64,000 bases of DNA from Colwellia chukchiensis. GTDB lineage: Bacteria; Pseudomonadota; Gammaproteobacteria; Enterobacterales; Alteromonadaceae. A model generated the notes under the pieces. The model saw nothing but the letters and a program-made list of their open reading frames with translations. It did no database searches and was not told the origin of the DNA. Made by a program: the position numbers and the translations under genes. Below are positions 37,148-46,690 of the stretch, in pieces. Position 1 is the stretch's first letter. Each line of letters begins with the position of its first letter. Where the stretch lies: contig NZ_NBOC01000008.1 of NCBI RefSeq assembly GCF_002104455.1, forward strand, positions 62,001 through 126,000, in the 5' to 3' direction.

Positions 37148-38041
37148 CTAACGCGCTGCCAACCAATGCGCTAGTGCCGTTAATGCACTGTGATTAATTT
37201 GTTCTGGGCGATAATAAAAATAATATCCTTGGTTGTCATTAACCACTGAACCTCCGATTTGATACAGTAACTTGGTTTTTAACATCGGCTTAACGAAAAT
37301 ACTTTGGCTCACTAATACGCCGACCCCAGAAGTTACCGCCTCTAATGCTTGTGCGCTATTAGGCAGCACTAAACGTTTGTCATGACTTGGCTGCTCAATT
37401 CCTAGCGCCTGACACCACGCTTGCCAGTCATTTTTTCTTAACTCACTGGCAACGTAAATAGCGGTATTTTCTTGTAACGCCTGAGCAATATTGCAGTAGG
37501 GTCGCTGGCTTAGTAATAATAATTCACTGCTTGAGACTTTATGCGAATGCAATTGCATAAAGTCTTTTTCAAGGCCGTAACCGACACCCGCATCAACGTC
37601 GAAGGGTAAATCGTCTATATCTGAAAAGTGTTCTGAAACCAGTCGAATATCAAGTGCTGGAAAAGCCATTTTCAGCTCATTTAGCTGCGGAATAAACCAA
37701 CGCATTGCCAAACTTGTTACCATTTTCAAGGTCACAATATTGCTGCCCTCTCGCTGTTTAAAGCGCTGCGTGGCTAGCGATAAATGAGTTAATGCATCGT
37801 TGATTTCACGTACATATTCATCGGCATTTTTTGTTGGAGCTATATTTCGCCCGTCTTTCAATAGCACCTTATAACCTAAAACCTCTTCTAGTTGTTTAAT
37901 ACTTTGGCTTACCGCAGAATGCGTTAAGTTTAATGATTTAGCCGCTTGACTAATGCTTTTATGCGTTACAACCGCCTGCAAGGTTTGCAATGCCTTTAAT
38001 GACGGTAATCTACGATAACTTTCCACACTATCCCTCATCAA
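37148..38041 (-). CDS. LysR-family transcriptional regulator, candidate TcuR
   Basis: The 297-residue regulator has the N-terminal winged helix (about 13-72: LKALQTLQAVVTHKSISQAA, then SHSAVSQ-like LTHSAVSQSIKQLE) and a C-terminal effector domain. It is divergent from tcuA, 132 bp away, which is the classical place of a LysR activator of its neighbour; Salmonella tcuABC is under a LysR protein, TcuR. I infer that it controls tcuAB in response to tricarballylate or a related acid. The subfamily resembles GcvA. Confidence 0.88.
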   Translation of the reverse strand: MMRDSVESYRRLPSLKALQTLQAVVTHKSISQAAKSLNLTHSAVSQSIKQLEEVLGYKVLLKDGRNIAPTKNADEYVREINDALTHLSLATQRFKQREGSNIVTLKMVTSLAMRWFIPQLNELKMAFPALDIRLVSEHFSDIDDLPFDVDAGVGYGLEKDFMQLHSHKVSSSELLLLSQRPYCNIAQALQENTAIYVASELRKNDWQAWCQALGIEQPSHDKRLVLPNSAQALEAVTSGVGVLVSQSIFVKPMLKTKLLYQIGGSVVNDNQGYYFYYRPEQINHSALTALAHWLAAR

Positions 38042-38173
38042 ATATGTAATAAAAACTTACACATTAAGTCAATAAAACTCGCTAGTTAAATAGCCTAACA
38101 TCTATACAATAACAGTTATAGCGTAAGAAACACCAACCCAACCTGTAACAAAACCTAACACAGAGGTGATTTA

Positions 38174-39580
38174 ATGACGATACCAAGCCACGCGAATGTG
38201 CTCGTTATTGGCGGTGGCAATGCTGGGCTTTGCGCAGCAATTGCGGCTCAGGAGGCTGGCGCACAGGTTGTTTTACTTGAACATTCTGATCAGCAAGAGC
38301 GCGGCGGCAACTCAAAACATACGCGAAATTTACGGGTAATGCATAATGCGCCAACCGCAACGCTAGACAACAGCTATTCTGCGCAAGAGTATCTTGATGA
38401 TCTTTTAAAGGTGACCCAAGGTAATATGGATCAGCCGTTAACTGAGTTTATGATAGAGCAAAGTGCCACGCTATTACCCTGGTTACAACGCATGGGTATC
38501 CACTTTCAACCGTCACTGAGCGGCACACTGAGCTTAAGTCATACCAACGCCTTTTTCTTAGGCGGCGGCAAAGCGCTGATTAATGCCCAGTACCTAACGG
38601 CTGAGCGAATAGGGGTGAAAATATTTTATCATGCTGAAGTCACCTCAATTCATCTAGAAGACGGCGCTTTCAAGTCAGCAGCGGTAACTAATCGCGGCTT
38701 TAAGCAGACCATAACCGCCGATAGCGTTATTTTTGCCTCAGGCGGCTTTCAAGCCAATAAAGCCTGGATGAAAGAGATTTGGGGCTGCGTCGCTGACAAT
38801 TTTATTATACGCGGCACACCTTTTAACCAAGGCACCGTATTAAAAAGCTTATTGGCTCAAGATGTTGCCTCGGTTGCGACACCTGAGCAATGCCATGCTG
38901 TTGCTATTGACGCACGCTCACCTAAGTATGACGGCGGCATAGTGACACGTATCGATTGCATTAGTTTTAGTATCGTGGTCAATAAAAACGGCAAACGCTT
39001 CTATGACGAAGGCGAAGACTTTTGGCCGAAACGTTATGCTATATGGGGGCGATTAGTTGCGCAACAACCTGAACAAATTGCCTATTCTATTATTGACTCA
39101 CAAGTGACCGAGCAATTTATGCCGCCGGTATTCCCGTCAATGCAAGCGAACAGTATCGAAGAACTGGCGCAATTAATTGCCATTGAGCCTAGTGTGCTAA
39201 CCGCTACCGTTACGCAATATAATAACGCCTTAGCATCAGATAAAAAAACGGCACAATACAACCCGAAAATATTAGACCAATGCCGTACGCAGGGGTTAAC
39301 ACCCGAAAAAACGAATTGGGCATTACCGATTAATAAACCACCTTATTATGTTTATCCATTAAGGCCGGGCATTACGTTCACCTACTTAGGCGTAAAGGTT
39401 AATAACAAAGCGCAAGTGCTGATGAACGACGGCACGGCAAGTAAAAATATGTATGCGGCCGGGGAAATTATGGCCGGTAATATTCTCGGCCAAGGATATT
39501 GTGCAGGTACAGGTATGACGATAGGCGCCGTCTTTGGTCGAATTGCAGGAGAAGCAGCAGCATGTCAGTTGAAAAAATAG
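38174..39580 (+). CDS. tcuA: FAD-dependent tricarballylate dehydrogenase
   Basis: TcuA oxidises tricarballylate to cis-aconitate with FAD. The 468-residue flavoprotein of the fumarate reductase/succinate dehydrogenase group has the Rossmann FAD site VLVIGGGNAGLCAA (Gly13-Gly18), an Arg-rich RGGNSKHTRNLR segment typical of TcuA, and GQGYCAGTGMTIGAVFGRIAG at the C-terminus. AGAGGTGA precedes the ATG. It overlaps tcuB by 19 bp. Related flavoproteins act on other carboxylates, so the exact acid is inferred from the pair with TcuB. Confidence 0.9.
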   Translation: MTIPSHANVLVIGGGNAGLCAAIAAQEAGAQVVLLEHSDQQERGGNSKHTRNLRVMHNAPTATLDNSYSAQEYLDDLLKVTQGNMDQPLTEFMIEQSATLLPWLQRMGIHFQPSLSGTLSLSHTNAFFLGGGKALINAQYLTAERIGVKIFYHAEVTSIHLEDGAFKSAAVTNRGFKQTITADSVIFASGGFQANKAWMKEIWGCVADNFIIRGTPFNQGTVLKSLLAQDVASVATPEQCHAVAIDARSPKYDGGIVTRIDCISFSIVVNKNGKRFYDEGEDFWPKRYAIWGRLVAQQPEQIAYSIIDSQVTEQFMPPVFPSMQANSIEELAQLIAIEPSVLTATVTQYNNALASDKKTAQYNPKILDQCRTQGLTPEKTNWALPINKPPYYVYPLRPGITFTYLGVKVNNKAQVLMNDGTASKNMYAAGEIMAGNILGQGYCAGTGMTIGAVFGRIAGEAAACQLKK

Positions 39581-40719
39581 CCATAGTTGAAATAGTTGAT
39601 ATAACAAACAACAACACGCCATCGACTGCGCTGGTTGAGGCTGAGCGTATCGCCAATATTTGTAACGCTTGTCGATACTGCGAAGGCTTTTGTGCGGTAT
39701 TTCCAGCCATTACCCAAAGACGAAACTTTAATGAACATGACCTAGAGTATTTGGCTAACTTATGCCATAACTGTGGTGCCTGTTATCACGCGTGCCAGTA
39801 TGCGCCACCGCATGAATTTAGTATTAACTTACCGCAAACCTTGGCCGAATTACGCGCAGAAACCTATCAAAAATATGCATGGCCGGTAAAGCTAGGCTCA
39901 TTGTTTCATCGCAATGGTTTAATGGTTGCGATCGCTGTGGTACTTGCCATGATATTGCTACTGAGCAGCTTGCTGTTATTTCAAGACCGCACACCAGTTT
40001 TTACTCAACATTTAGGCGCCGGCGCTTTTTATCAAGTCATTAGCCATCAAGCAATGGTGGCATTAGCCGGCACAAGTTTTGGTTTTGCAATTATCGCGCT
40101 ATTGGTCAGTTTTATTAAATTTTGTCGGGCAAATACCATTACGCTCGCCCATATATTTAGCAACAATGTCTTAGTCAAAGCGAGCTACGCGGCAGGCACA
40201 CTGAAATATTTAGACGGTGGCAATGGTCAAGGTTGTCATACCAAAGACCAGTCGTTTTCAAATACGCGTCGATACTTTCATCACGCGATGGCGTGGGGTT
40301 TTGTGCTTTGCTTTTTAGCCACCAGTGTTGCGACACTCTTTGAATATAGCCTTGATATTATGTCACCGTTTCCCGTCATCAGCTTACCGGTTATTTTAGG
40401 CAGTTTAGGGGGGCTAGGGTTAATTGTCGGACCGCTAGGGTTAATTTGGCTGAAAATAATCACTGATCCTAAAATCATCTCTATTAAGTATTTGGGCATG
40501 GATTATGCGTTTTTATTATTGCTATTATGCATTAGCATCACGGGATTTTTACTGCTGGGCTTTAGATCGACGTCTGCCATGGGCATGTTACTGATAATAC
40601 ATCTGGGCTTTGTCTTCGCTTTGTTTTTGATATTGCCTTACAGCAAGTTTGTCCATGCGCTTTACCGTTTTGTCGCCTTACTCAAGTTTTACCATGAGCA
40701 AGCAGCCACAAAAAAATAA
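39562..40719 (+). CDS. tcuB: Iron-sulfur membrane protein TcuB
   Basis: TcuB reoxidises the flavin of TcuA and passes electrons to the quinone pool. I start it at ATG 39562 inside the tcuA end, giving 385 residues, because the upstream extension in this frame is out-of-frame tcuA sequence. Two [4Fe-4S] motifs lie at Cys34, 37, 40, 44 and Cys68, 71, 74, 78, followed by a membrane domain of about six segments with His residues that may bind haem. It ends two bases before the convergent TauE-like gene with no terminator between. Confidence 0.92.
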   Translation: MSVEKIAIVEIVDITNNNTPSTALVEAERIANICNACRYCEGFCAVFPAITQRRNFNEHDLEYLANLCHNCGACYHACQYAPPHEFSINLPQTLAELRAETYQKYAWPVKLGSLFHRNGLMVAIAVVLAMILLLSSLLLFQDRTPVFTQHLGAGAFYQVISHQAMVALAGTSFGFAIIALLVSFIKFCRANTITLAHIFSNNVLVKASYAAGTLKYLDGGNGQGCHTKDQSFSNTRRYFHHAMAWGFVLCFLATSVATLFEYSLDIMSPFPVISLPVILGSLGGLGLIVGPLGLIWLKIITDPKIISIKYLGMDYAFLLLLLCISITGFLLLGFRSTSAMGMLLIIHLGFVFALFLILPYSKFVHALYRFVALLKFYHEQAATKK

Positions 40720-40721
40720 GC

Positions 40722-41474
40722 TTAACGCAAGCCGCTATAGAGTAAATAAATAAAATTGATGATAACGAGTATCGTTAAAAAATCGATCAGAAAGAGATGC
40801 ATTTTATCGTCAATTTTATGCAATATAACTTTACCTATCCAATTACCGGGCATCATCAACATACCGACAATAATACCGAGTATTAATAAGTTAGGCGTCA
40901 TCATCGCCGTCGAGCTAAACACCACGATTTTAGTGAAGTTCATCACTGTGGTGATCATCGCCATGGTGCCGACAAACGTCAGTCGACTAATGCCTATCCC
41001 TAGAACAAAAGGCGCAAGAAAGAAACTTGGGCCAATAACATTACCCGCTAAAGCGCCCCAAAAAACACTCGCGACAGATAGTACCTTAGGGCTTGTTTTG
41101 ATGTTTTTATTGCGCGCATAATATTTAACGGGCAAAGAAAATATCAAAAAAGTCAGGAAAATAGCCGTGATCGTAAGGGGAGATAACAGGCTAAAGACAT
41201 ATGAGCCCAGAATTAACGTCGGTAAGCCTGAGAGTAAAACTCGCTTAACTATCTGCCAATCCGCATTAACCCAATACAAATAGGCCCGGCTGATTTGACT
41301 CAAAATCAAGCCCACCGTCATCACTGGGATTGCCGCTTTTATACCTATAATCTGCGTTAGTATAGCGGTCATCACTAGGCCGCCAGCCATGCCCGTAGCA
41401 CCATGTAATATGCCACAAAAAAAGGCGGCTAGTATTACTACCAGCCACATCAACAGCGAAAGTTCGATTAACAA
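40722..41474 (-). CDS. TauE/SafE family membrane protein
   Basis: The 250-residue protein has about eight hydrophobic segments and the family patterns GILHGATGMAGGLVMTAIL near the start and ALAGNVIGPSFFLAPFVLG in the middle. Family members move sulfite, organosulfonates or other anions. It is the last gene of the tct operon, nine bases after tctA, which is unusual for TctABC systems and suggests efflux of an anionic product or counter-ion. Function is not established. Confidence 0.85.
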   Translation of the reverse strand: MLIELSLLMWLVVILAAFFCGILHGATGMAGGLVMTAILTQIIGIKAAIPVMTVGLILSQISRAYLYWVNADWQIVKRVLLSGLPTLILGSYVFSLLSPLTITAIFLTFLIFSLPVKYYARNKNIKTSPKVLSVASVFWGALAGNVIGPSFFLAPFVLGIGISRLTFVGTMAMITTVMNFTKIVVFSSTAMMTPNLLILGIIVGMLMMPGNWIGKVILHKIDDKMHLFLIDFLTILVIINFIYLLYSGLR

Positions 41475-41483
41475 CGCCTTAGC

Positions 41484-42983
41484 CTAGGTCGTAACTTTAC
41501 GAGTCAGCATAGCGACTAACTTACTGCCAAATAGTGACAATACCAATAACACCAAAATAACCATAGTGACCGGTCGTTCGAGTATGTAGCTCCATAAACC
41601 GCCACTAATTTGATAAGAATAGATTAACGACTCTTCAGCCATACCGCCTAATAGCAGCCCTATTACGGCCGCGGGTACAGAATAATCAAAGCGTTTAAAC
41701 AGCCAACCAATCAAGGCAAACACCATCACAGTAATGGGGCCCGTTAAATCACCGGTTAAACCAAAGGCGCCAAAAACCGACAATGACAAGACTGATGGTA
41801 CTAAATAGTTCATCGGCACTTTCACCACATTCGCTAATAGTGGAATAAACATTAAGCCTAAAATAATCAGCAAAAATGCTTGGCCAAAGTTTGCAAAAAC
41901 AATGGCGTACACGACATCAGTTTGTTCGCGAATAAACTGTGGGCCGCCGGTAATATTATGCATAGCAAAAGCGGCTAACATTACCGCTGTTGCACCGCCT
42001 CCTGGAATACCTAAGGCTAATAATGTCGCCATAGAGCCCGCTTCAGAGGTACTATTGGCGGCCTCTGAGGCAACAACACCAGCAGGGTTCCCTTTACCAA
42101 ATGATTGTGGTTTTTTATCTTTGCGTTTAGTTTGAATATAGGATAATAAATTAGCGACTGACGAGCCCACGCCCGGCACAGCACCAACAAAAACACCAAT
42201 AATGCTACCGCGCACTAACACCCAAGGATAGGTAAATGCCATTTTAAAACCGGCCAGTATTTCTTTTACACTGACTTTACGTAAAGCCTTATCGGTAACT
42301 AAATATTTAGTATTGACCAATTTAAATAACTCAGATGCCGCAAACATACCCATCATAGCGGGAATAGCGGGAATGCCATCGAGTAGGTAAACACTGCCGA
42401 GCGTGCCGCGAGTAACACCTGCTTCACTAAAACCTACCGTACCCACTAACAAGCCAATAAAGCCTGAAATAATCCCTTTGTTGATATTAACGCCACTTAA
42501 ACTAGAAATGAGGGTAATGCCCCATAAAATAATAGCGGCCATTTCTGCAGGCCCTAATTTCAATACTAATTCAGAAATTGGCCCTATCAATAACAGCAGT
42601 AATGTATAACCAATGATCACCCCGATACAAGATGCCGCTAAACCTATGCCTAATGCGATATTATGTTTACCGGATCTCGACATAGGGTAACCATCAAATG
42701 TTGTCGCTATCGAGGAGGAAGTCCCGGGAATATTCATTAATATCGCGGGAATACTGCCCCCAAAGCCACCACCGGTAAAAATTGCCGTCAAAAACAGCAT
42801 GGCTTGCATAAAGTCCATATATAAGGTGAGCGGTAAAAATATCGCCATTGCCATCGATATTTGCAAGCCTGGTATAGCGCCAAATATTAAGCCTATAAGA
42901 ATGCCAGGGATAACAATTAGCCACAGTGAAAGATCAGAGAAAAGTAACGATAAGCCTGCATATAAGTCTTCAAAATTTATCAT
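41484..42983 (-). CDS. tctA: Tripartite tricarboxylate transporter, large permease TctA
   Basis: The 499-residue inner-membrane protein has the family signature GLIFGAIPGLQISMAMAIFLP near the start, a second related repeat GVFVGAVPGVGSSVANLLSY near the middle and about 12 hydrophobic segments. It forms the secondary transporter with TctB, fed by the TctC binding protein. The gene order TctC-TctB-TctA on the minus strand with gaps of 8-11 bp is the classical operon. Confidence 0.94.
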   Translation of the reverse strand: MINFEDLYAGLSLLFSDLSLWLIVIPGILIGLIFGAIPGLQISMAMAIFLPLTLYMDFMQAMLFLTAIFTGGGFGGSIPAILMNIPGTSSSIATTFDGYPMSRSGKHNIALGIGLAASCIGVIIGYTLLLLLIGPISELVLKLGPAEMAAIILWGITLISSLSGVNINKGIISGFIGLLVGTVGFSEAGVTRGTLGSVYLLDGIPAIPAMMGMFAASELFKLVNTKYLVTDKALRKVSVKEILAGFKMAFTYPWVLVRGSIIGVFVGAVPGVGSSVANLLSYIQTKRKDKKPQSFGKGNPAGVVASEAANSTSEAGSMATLLALGIPGGGATAVMLAAFAMHNITGGPQFIREQTDVVYAIVFANFGQAFLLIILGLMFIPLLANVVKVPMNYLVPSVLSLSVFGAFGLTGDLTGPITVMVFALIGWLFKRFDYSVPAAVIGLLLGGMAEESLIYSYQISGGLWSYILERPVTMVILVLLVLSLFGSKLVAMLTRKVTT

Positions 42984-42994
42984 AAAAAGTGTCC

Positions 42995-43450
42995 TTAATA
43001 AGCTGTCGACAGCACAAGCATCGGCATGGGATAAGGCAACATGCCTGAAAAAAACAGTGATATTAGGGTGGCAAATGCTAGGCTATAACCAATAACCCAT
43101 ATTTTTCTGCGTTCGCCATGGAGCCACAAAAATAAGGCAATAAACAAAAAGGTCCCAACGTCGAAACCGAGCCACTTTAAGGTCAATACATAACCAATAA
43201 ACAACAAAATAACCGGTAATACCGTTGTAACTGGATCTTGCTCTGTCACCTCATCAATCGCAAACATGCGAATAAATTCAATAATACATAGCACCAAGAC
43301 AATGACCGTCACAGGGACAATTAAAATTAAGTTGGAAATATGACTAGACGCTGAATATGCGTCATAAGCGTACCAACACACTAATAAAAATAAACACGCT
43401 AATACAAATAAATCAGCTAACTTATGTTTTGATATGTTATTTTTCACCAA
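42995..43450 (-). CDS. tctB: Tripartite tricarboxylate transporter, small permease TctB
   Basis: The 151-residue protein has four hydrophobic segments and the typical LFIGYVLTLKWLGFDVGTFLFI stretch of the TctB family. Alone it would be hard to name, but its place between tctC and tctA makes the call firm. It lies 11 bp ahead of tctA. Confidence 0.88.
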   Translation of the reverse strand: MVKNNISKHKLADLFVLACLFLLVCWYAYDAYSASSHISNLILIVPVTVIVLVLCIIEFIRMFAIDEVTEQDPVTTVLPVILLFIGYVLTLKWLGFDVGTFLFIALFLWLHGERRKIWVIGYSLAFATLISLFFSGMLPYPMPMLVLSTAY

Positions 43451-43458
43451 GCTATTCC

Positions 43459-44493
43459 TTACATCTTTAACAGGTAGGCGTATTTTTTAAATACTTCAAA
43501 ATTAACTTTCATTAACTCTTCTGATTTTTCTGGCCCCGTCCATCGCCCTGAAATACTTGCACGCTTTAATAACGCTTGTAGTTCCTTATTTTGTAGGGTT
43601 CTTTCCATTGCGTCGGCAAGATAAGCAAAGCGTTCTGGGTATTTTTCTTTAAACGCTGTCGTGGTGGCGAAACCGCGGATAGTGCCTTGTAAAACCGGCA
43701 CATCGACATTCATTGGAGCAACCGCTTTGCCAATAGCCATCGCGCCCCAGTCTTCATTGTCGCTATCACTGATAATCGCCAACGGTCTAATATATTCTCG
43801 AATACTTTCTGAGCCTTTAGCGCTGATGATAATAAAGTCAACAACACCTCCAGCAACCGCGGCACGGGCTTTACCGCCACTGTTGTAGGTCACTAAATTT
43901 AAATTTTCTTGTGGAATACCCGTGACATCGAGCAGTAATTTTGCGATTAAGTGCCCCCCTGAACCTCGCACGACGGCTGCTCGTACTGTTTTGGGTTTAG
44001 TGCGAATTTCTGCCATTAACTGCTGTAAGGTTTGATATTTACTCTCTTTGAATACCGCAATTAAATCTTCATCAAACCACTGAAAATTAAGATAGGCAAA
44101 ATCTTCAATACCATAATCGGCATTGCCTTCTAGGATGGTATTGGTTAAATATGGATTAAAGCCAGAAGCAAAAATGGTATAGCCATCGTCGGGTTTATTC
44201 AGCACATAATTTGCCGCTATCAAGGTGCCGGCGCCTTTTTTATTCACCACCTGTACCGGCTGCCCTAACTCTTCGGCGTAATACTTTGACAGGCTTCTCG
44301 CCATTTGATCTGTACCACCACCGACACCAAAGCCCACCACCATAGTAATGGGCCTATTTGGAAACACGTCTTCACTTTCTTCTTGAGCAAATGCAATATG
44401 GCTAAAAAAAAGACAGTGGATAAGAGTTAAAGGAATGATTTTTTTATAATTGTGCTTAATCGCCAATAGCGTTGTTAACATTAGCCTATTCAT
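43459..44493 (-). CDS. tctC: Tripartite tricarboxylate transporter binding protein TctC
   Basis: The 344-residue precursor has a signal peptide cleaved near residue 36 (SHIAFAQ). The Bug/TctC fold shows RPITMVVGFGVGGGTDQMAR at the start and VRGSGGHLIAKLL in the middle, the parts that hold carboxylate groups. It is co-transcribed with TctB and TctA. A second binding protein precedes it in the operon and another TctC-like gene lies at 30393-31487. Confidence 0.93.
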   Translation of the reverse strand: MNRLMLTTLLAIKHNYKKIIPLTLIHCLFFSHIAFAQEESEDVFPNRPITMVVGFGVGGGTDQMARSLSKYYAEELGQPVQVVNKKGAGTLIAANYVLNKPDDGYTIFASGFNPYLTNTILEGNADYGIEDFAYLNFQWFDEDLIAVFKESKYQTLQQLMAEIRTKPKTVRAAVVRGSGGHLIAKLLLDVTGIPQENLNLVTYNSGGKARAAVAGGVVDFIIISAKGSESIREYIRPLAIISDSDNEDWGAMAIGKAVAPMNVDVPVLQGTIRGFATTTAFKEKYPERFAYLADAMERTLQNKELQALLKRASISGRWTGPEKSEELMKVNFEVFKKYAYLLKM

Positions 44494-44502
44494 ATGGATA
44501 CC

Positions 44503-45333
44503 TTACTGATGTTCAAGCTCAAGCACTAATGGCTCAAGTCCTTGCATTTGAATCGTGGATGCAGCGTCTTTCGATGATAAAAATCTGATTAAATGCTCTG
44601 CAGCTTGCACAGATAAAGAGCCTTTGACGATACCGGTGGAAAATATCGTTAATTTTTGAAAATCTGCCGGTATTTTTCCGGCAAACTTAGCGCCTTTTAT
44701 CGGTAAAATTTCACTGACTTGTTGAAAGCCAATGTCTACTTCGCCACGGGCAACAACTGTCGCGACGCGTTCACTTAATATACGTTTACTTTTCCCCCTA
44801 ATAGCTTGCCATATGCCAAGTTTAGGCCATAAATCCGTTGATAAATATGTACCACTGGCACTGGCTGAATAACCAATAGACTTGGCATTTAACAGCGTGT
44901 TGATAAATGCCTCATTACTACTGATATCTGGAACCCTTGCCCCCTCTTTAACCGCCATACCAATGGATGAACGCACTAAATCAAGCGCTGAATTTGGCAA
45001 CACATAGCCTAACGACTGTAAATTATCTAATGAATTTTTGGATAAAATAATGACATCAAATTGTTGCCCATCGGCTAAGCGCACAGGAATAGAGTCAGGC
45101 GCGCCGCCTGATGACGACCCATAAGATGTGATTAATTTAATCCCCGTTTGCTGCTCAAATTTTGGGGCTAATGCTTTATAAGCGGTGGCAAATCCACCTG
45201 AGGTAATAACATGTAGTTGTTTAACGCTAGCTGCAGGAACTTCATTGCTGCAACCCGCGACCAAAAAAGCAATGACTAGCGCTAAAACATGATGCTTTAT
45301 ATTATTTAAGGTAATCTTTAAGTAAGTAACCAT
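44503..45333 (-). CDS. ModA-like periplasmic binding lipoprotein
   Basis: The 276-residue precursor has a lipobox LVAGC (Cys28) and the type-II binding-protein fold of the ModA group: LHVITSGGFATAYKALAPKFEQ at the start, SSGGAPDSIPVRL and IGFQQVSEILPI later. ModA binds molybdate for an ABC importer, but no ABC genes are near. Being first in the tct operon, it may bind a carboxylate or an oxyanion for this system or act in sensing. Its ligand is unknown. Confidence 0.82.
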   Translation of the reverse strand: MVTYLKITLNNIKHHVLALVIAFLVAGCSNEVPAASVKQLHVITSGGFATAYKALAPKFEQQTGIKLITSYGSSSGGAPDSIPVRLADGQQFDVIILSKNSLDNLQSLGYVLPNSALDLVRSSIGMAVKEGARVPDISSNEAFINTLLNAKSIGYSASASGTYLSTDLWPKLGIWQAIRGKSKRILSERVATVVARGEVDIGFQQVSEILPIKGAKFAGKIPADFQKLTIFSTGIVKGSLSVQAAEHLIRFLSSKDAASTIQMQGLEPLVLELEHQ

Positions 45334-45675
45334 TTAACAACCACGACTTTATTATTGCTACCCGATAATGCTAACAAAGTTTTCTTTCAGACCGCTTTCA
45401 TCAGTTATGATTGTTGATGGCATAAATAAATAGCATATCCGTAAACACTCCCCCCGTTAGGCATACAGGCAAGCGCCAAGGCCGAAACTAGCCTATTTTG
45501 GGCTTAGCTGCTGTTTATGGTTCAACGCCACTGACTTAGCCGACTTAACCTTAATGTCAGGCTAAGGCTATTGATTTAACAGCTATTTAATCGCTACACT
45601 GCAATGTCATATCAGCAAAAAAAATTTCGTTAATTCGTGTATTTTCTTATAACTACTTAACTAACTGAGCCAAAT
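45334..45675. other. Divergent intergenic region between the tct operon and the AEC gene
   Basis: This 342-bp region should hold both promoters. It contains the TTTCA repeat pair at 45385-45400 and a weak 7-bp inverted repeat (CTTAGCC...GGCTAAG, about 45536-45570). No ORF with ribosome binding site, no RNA gene and no strong terminator was seen. Confidence 0.4.
45385..45400. promoter_or_regulatory. TTTCA direct repeat upstream of the tct operon
   Basis: CTTTCAGACCG is followed by CTTTCATCAGT, so TTTCA recurs at 45385 and 45396 with an 11-bp period, 52-67 bp upstream of the first operon gene. The spacing and core equal those at 35015-35030, which makes a shared TctD-like target plausible. Confidence 0.45.
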
Positions 45676-46632
45676 TTGCTAACTGAACTGCTATCAACTC
45701 TCCATTTTTCTTTCTCGGTCACCGGCCCCATTTTTATGATGGTGGTGTTAGGCGGCCTACTTAAACACTGCGGCATTATGGGTCAAGCCTTTGTCGATCA
45801 AGCCGCAATACTGGTGTTTAAAATATCGCTGCCAGTGTTACTGAGTATAAGTATGATAAAAACCGACATTGCTAGCGTTTTTGACCCGACAATTATTGCC
45901 AATGCGTCATTATCCACCTTGTTGGTCTTTATTTTGTTAACACTAACCGCCTTTGTTTTTGTTAAAAATCCGCGTGATAAAGGCGTCTATGTGCAAGGCG
46001 CTTTTCGAGGCAACTTAGCGATTATCGGTTTAGCGCTTTGTGTCAACTTATATGGTGAAGCAGCGATTGCCAAAGTCTCTATTGTTATGTCGATACTGTC
46101 GCTGTTGTATAACATTTTGTCTATTTACACCTTAACAACAACGCTAACGGAGAAAAAACTCAAGCTAATCAATATGATGGTAAGCATAGTTAAAAACCCA
46201 CTCATCATTGGTATTATACTGGGTGTGATGATTAATTTACTGCCTATCCCCGTGCATCCGGTATTAATGCAAACAGCAGATTATTTAGGGCAACTAGCCT
46301 TGCCCTTAGCACTACTTTGCATTGGGGCTAGCTTGTCGTTTGCTAAGATGAAAGACAGAAAAATGCTGGCCTCGGTAGCTGTGATAGCTAAGTTGATCGT
46401 CAGCCCTATGATCATCACGACTATCGGTTATCTGAGTGGTTTTTCAAAAATGGATTTGGGGATTTTATTTCTTATGTCGAGTACGCCAACGGCGGCGGCG
46501 AGCTATATCATGGTGAAAGCGATGAAAGGTAATGAAGCATTGGCCGCTAACATTATTGTTATAAGCACCGTCGCGTCATTATTTACCGTCAGTATTGGCT
46601 TAGCGATATTGAAATCTTTCGCATTAATTTAG
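45676..46632 (+). CDS. AEC (auxin efflux carrier) family transporter
   Basis: The 318-residue protein has about ten hydrophobic segments of the AEC/BART superfamily, with VVLGGLLKHCGIM near the start, FRGNLAIIGLALCVNLYGEAA and SSTPTAAASYIMVKAMKGNEALAA near the end. Bacterial members move malate and other carboxylates. The first usable start is TTG 45676. It is divergent from the tct operon, so it may move an intermediate of the same pathway; a terminator follows at 46691. Confidence 0.87.
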   Translation: MLTELLSTLHFSFSVTGPIFMMVVLGGLLKHCGIMGQAFVDQAAILVFKISLPVLLSISMIKTDIASVFDPTIIANASLSTLLVFILLTLTAFVFVKNPRDKGVYVQGAFRGNLAIIGLALCVNLYGEAAIAKVSIVMSILSLLYNILSIYTLTTTLTEKKLKLINMMVSIVKNPLIIGIILGVMINLLPIPVHPVLMQTADYLGQLALPLALLCIGASLSFAKMKDRKMLASVAVIAKLIVSPMIITTIGYLSGFSKMDLGILFLMSSTPTAAASYIMVKAMKGNEALAANIIVISTVASLFTVSIGLAILKSFALI

Positions 46633-46690
46633 TACTAGCATAATAGCTAGCTTTAGCTCGAAAAAGTGTCAGGTATTGTCCTATTAACGC

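Noticed and set aside
39386-39710. Two minus ORFs opposite the tcuA-tcuB junction
   Set aside because: They overlap both genes in antisense and have no ribosome binding site or recognisable domain.
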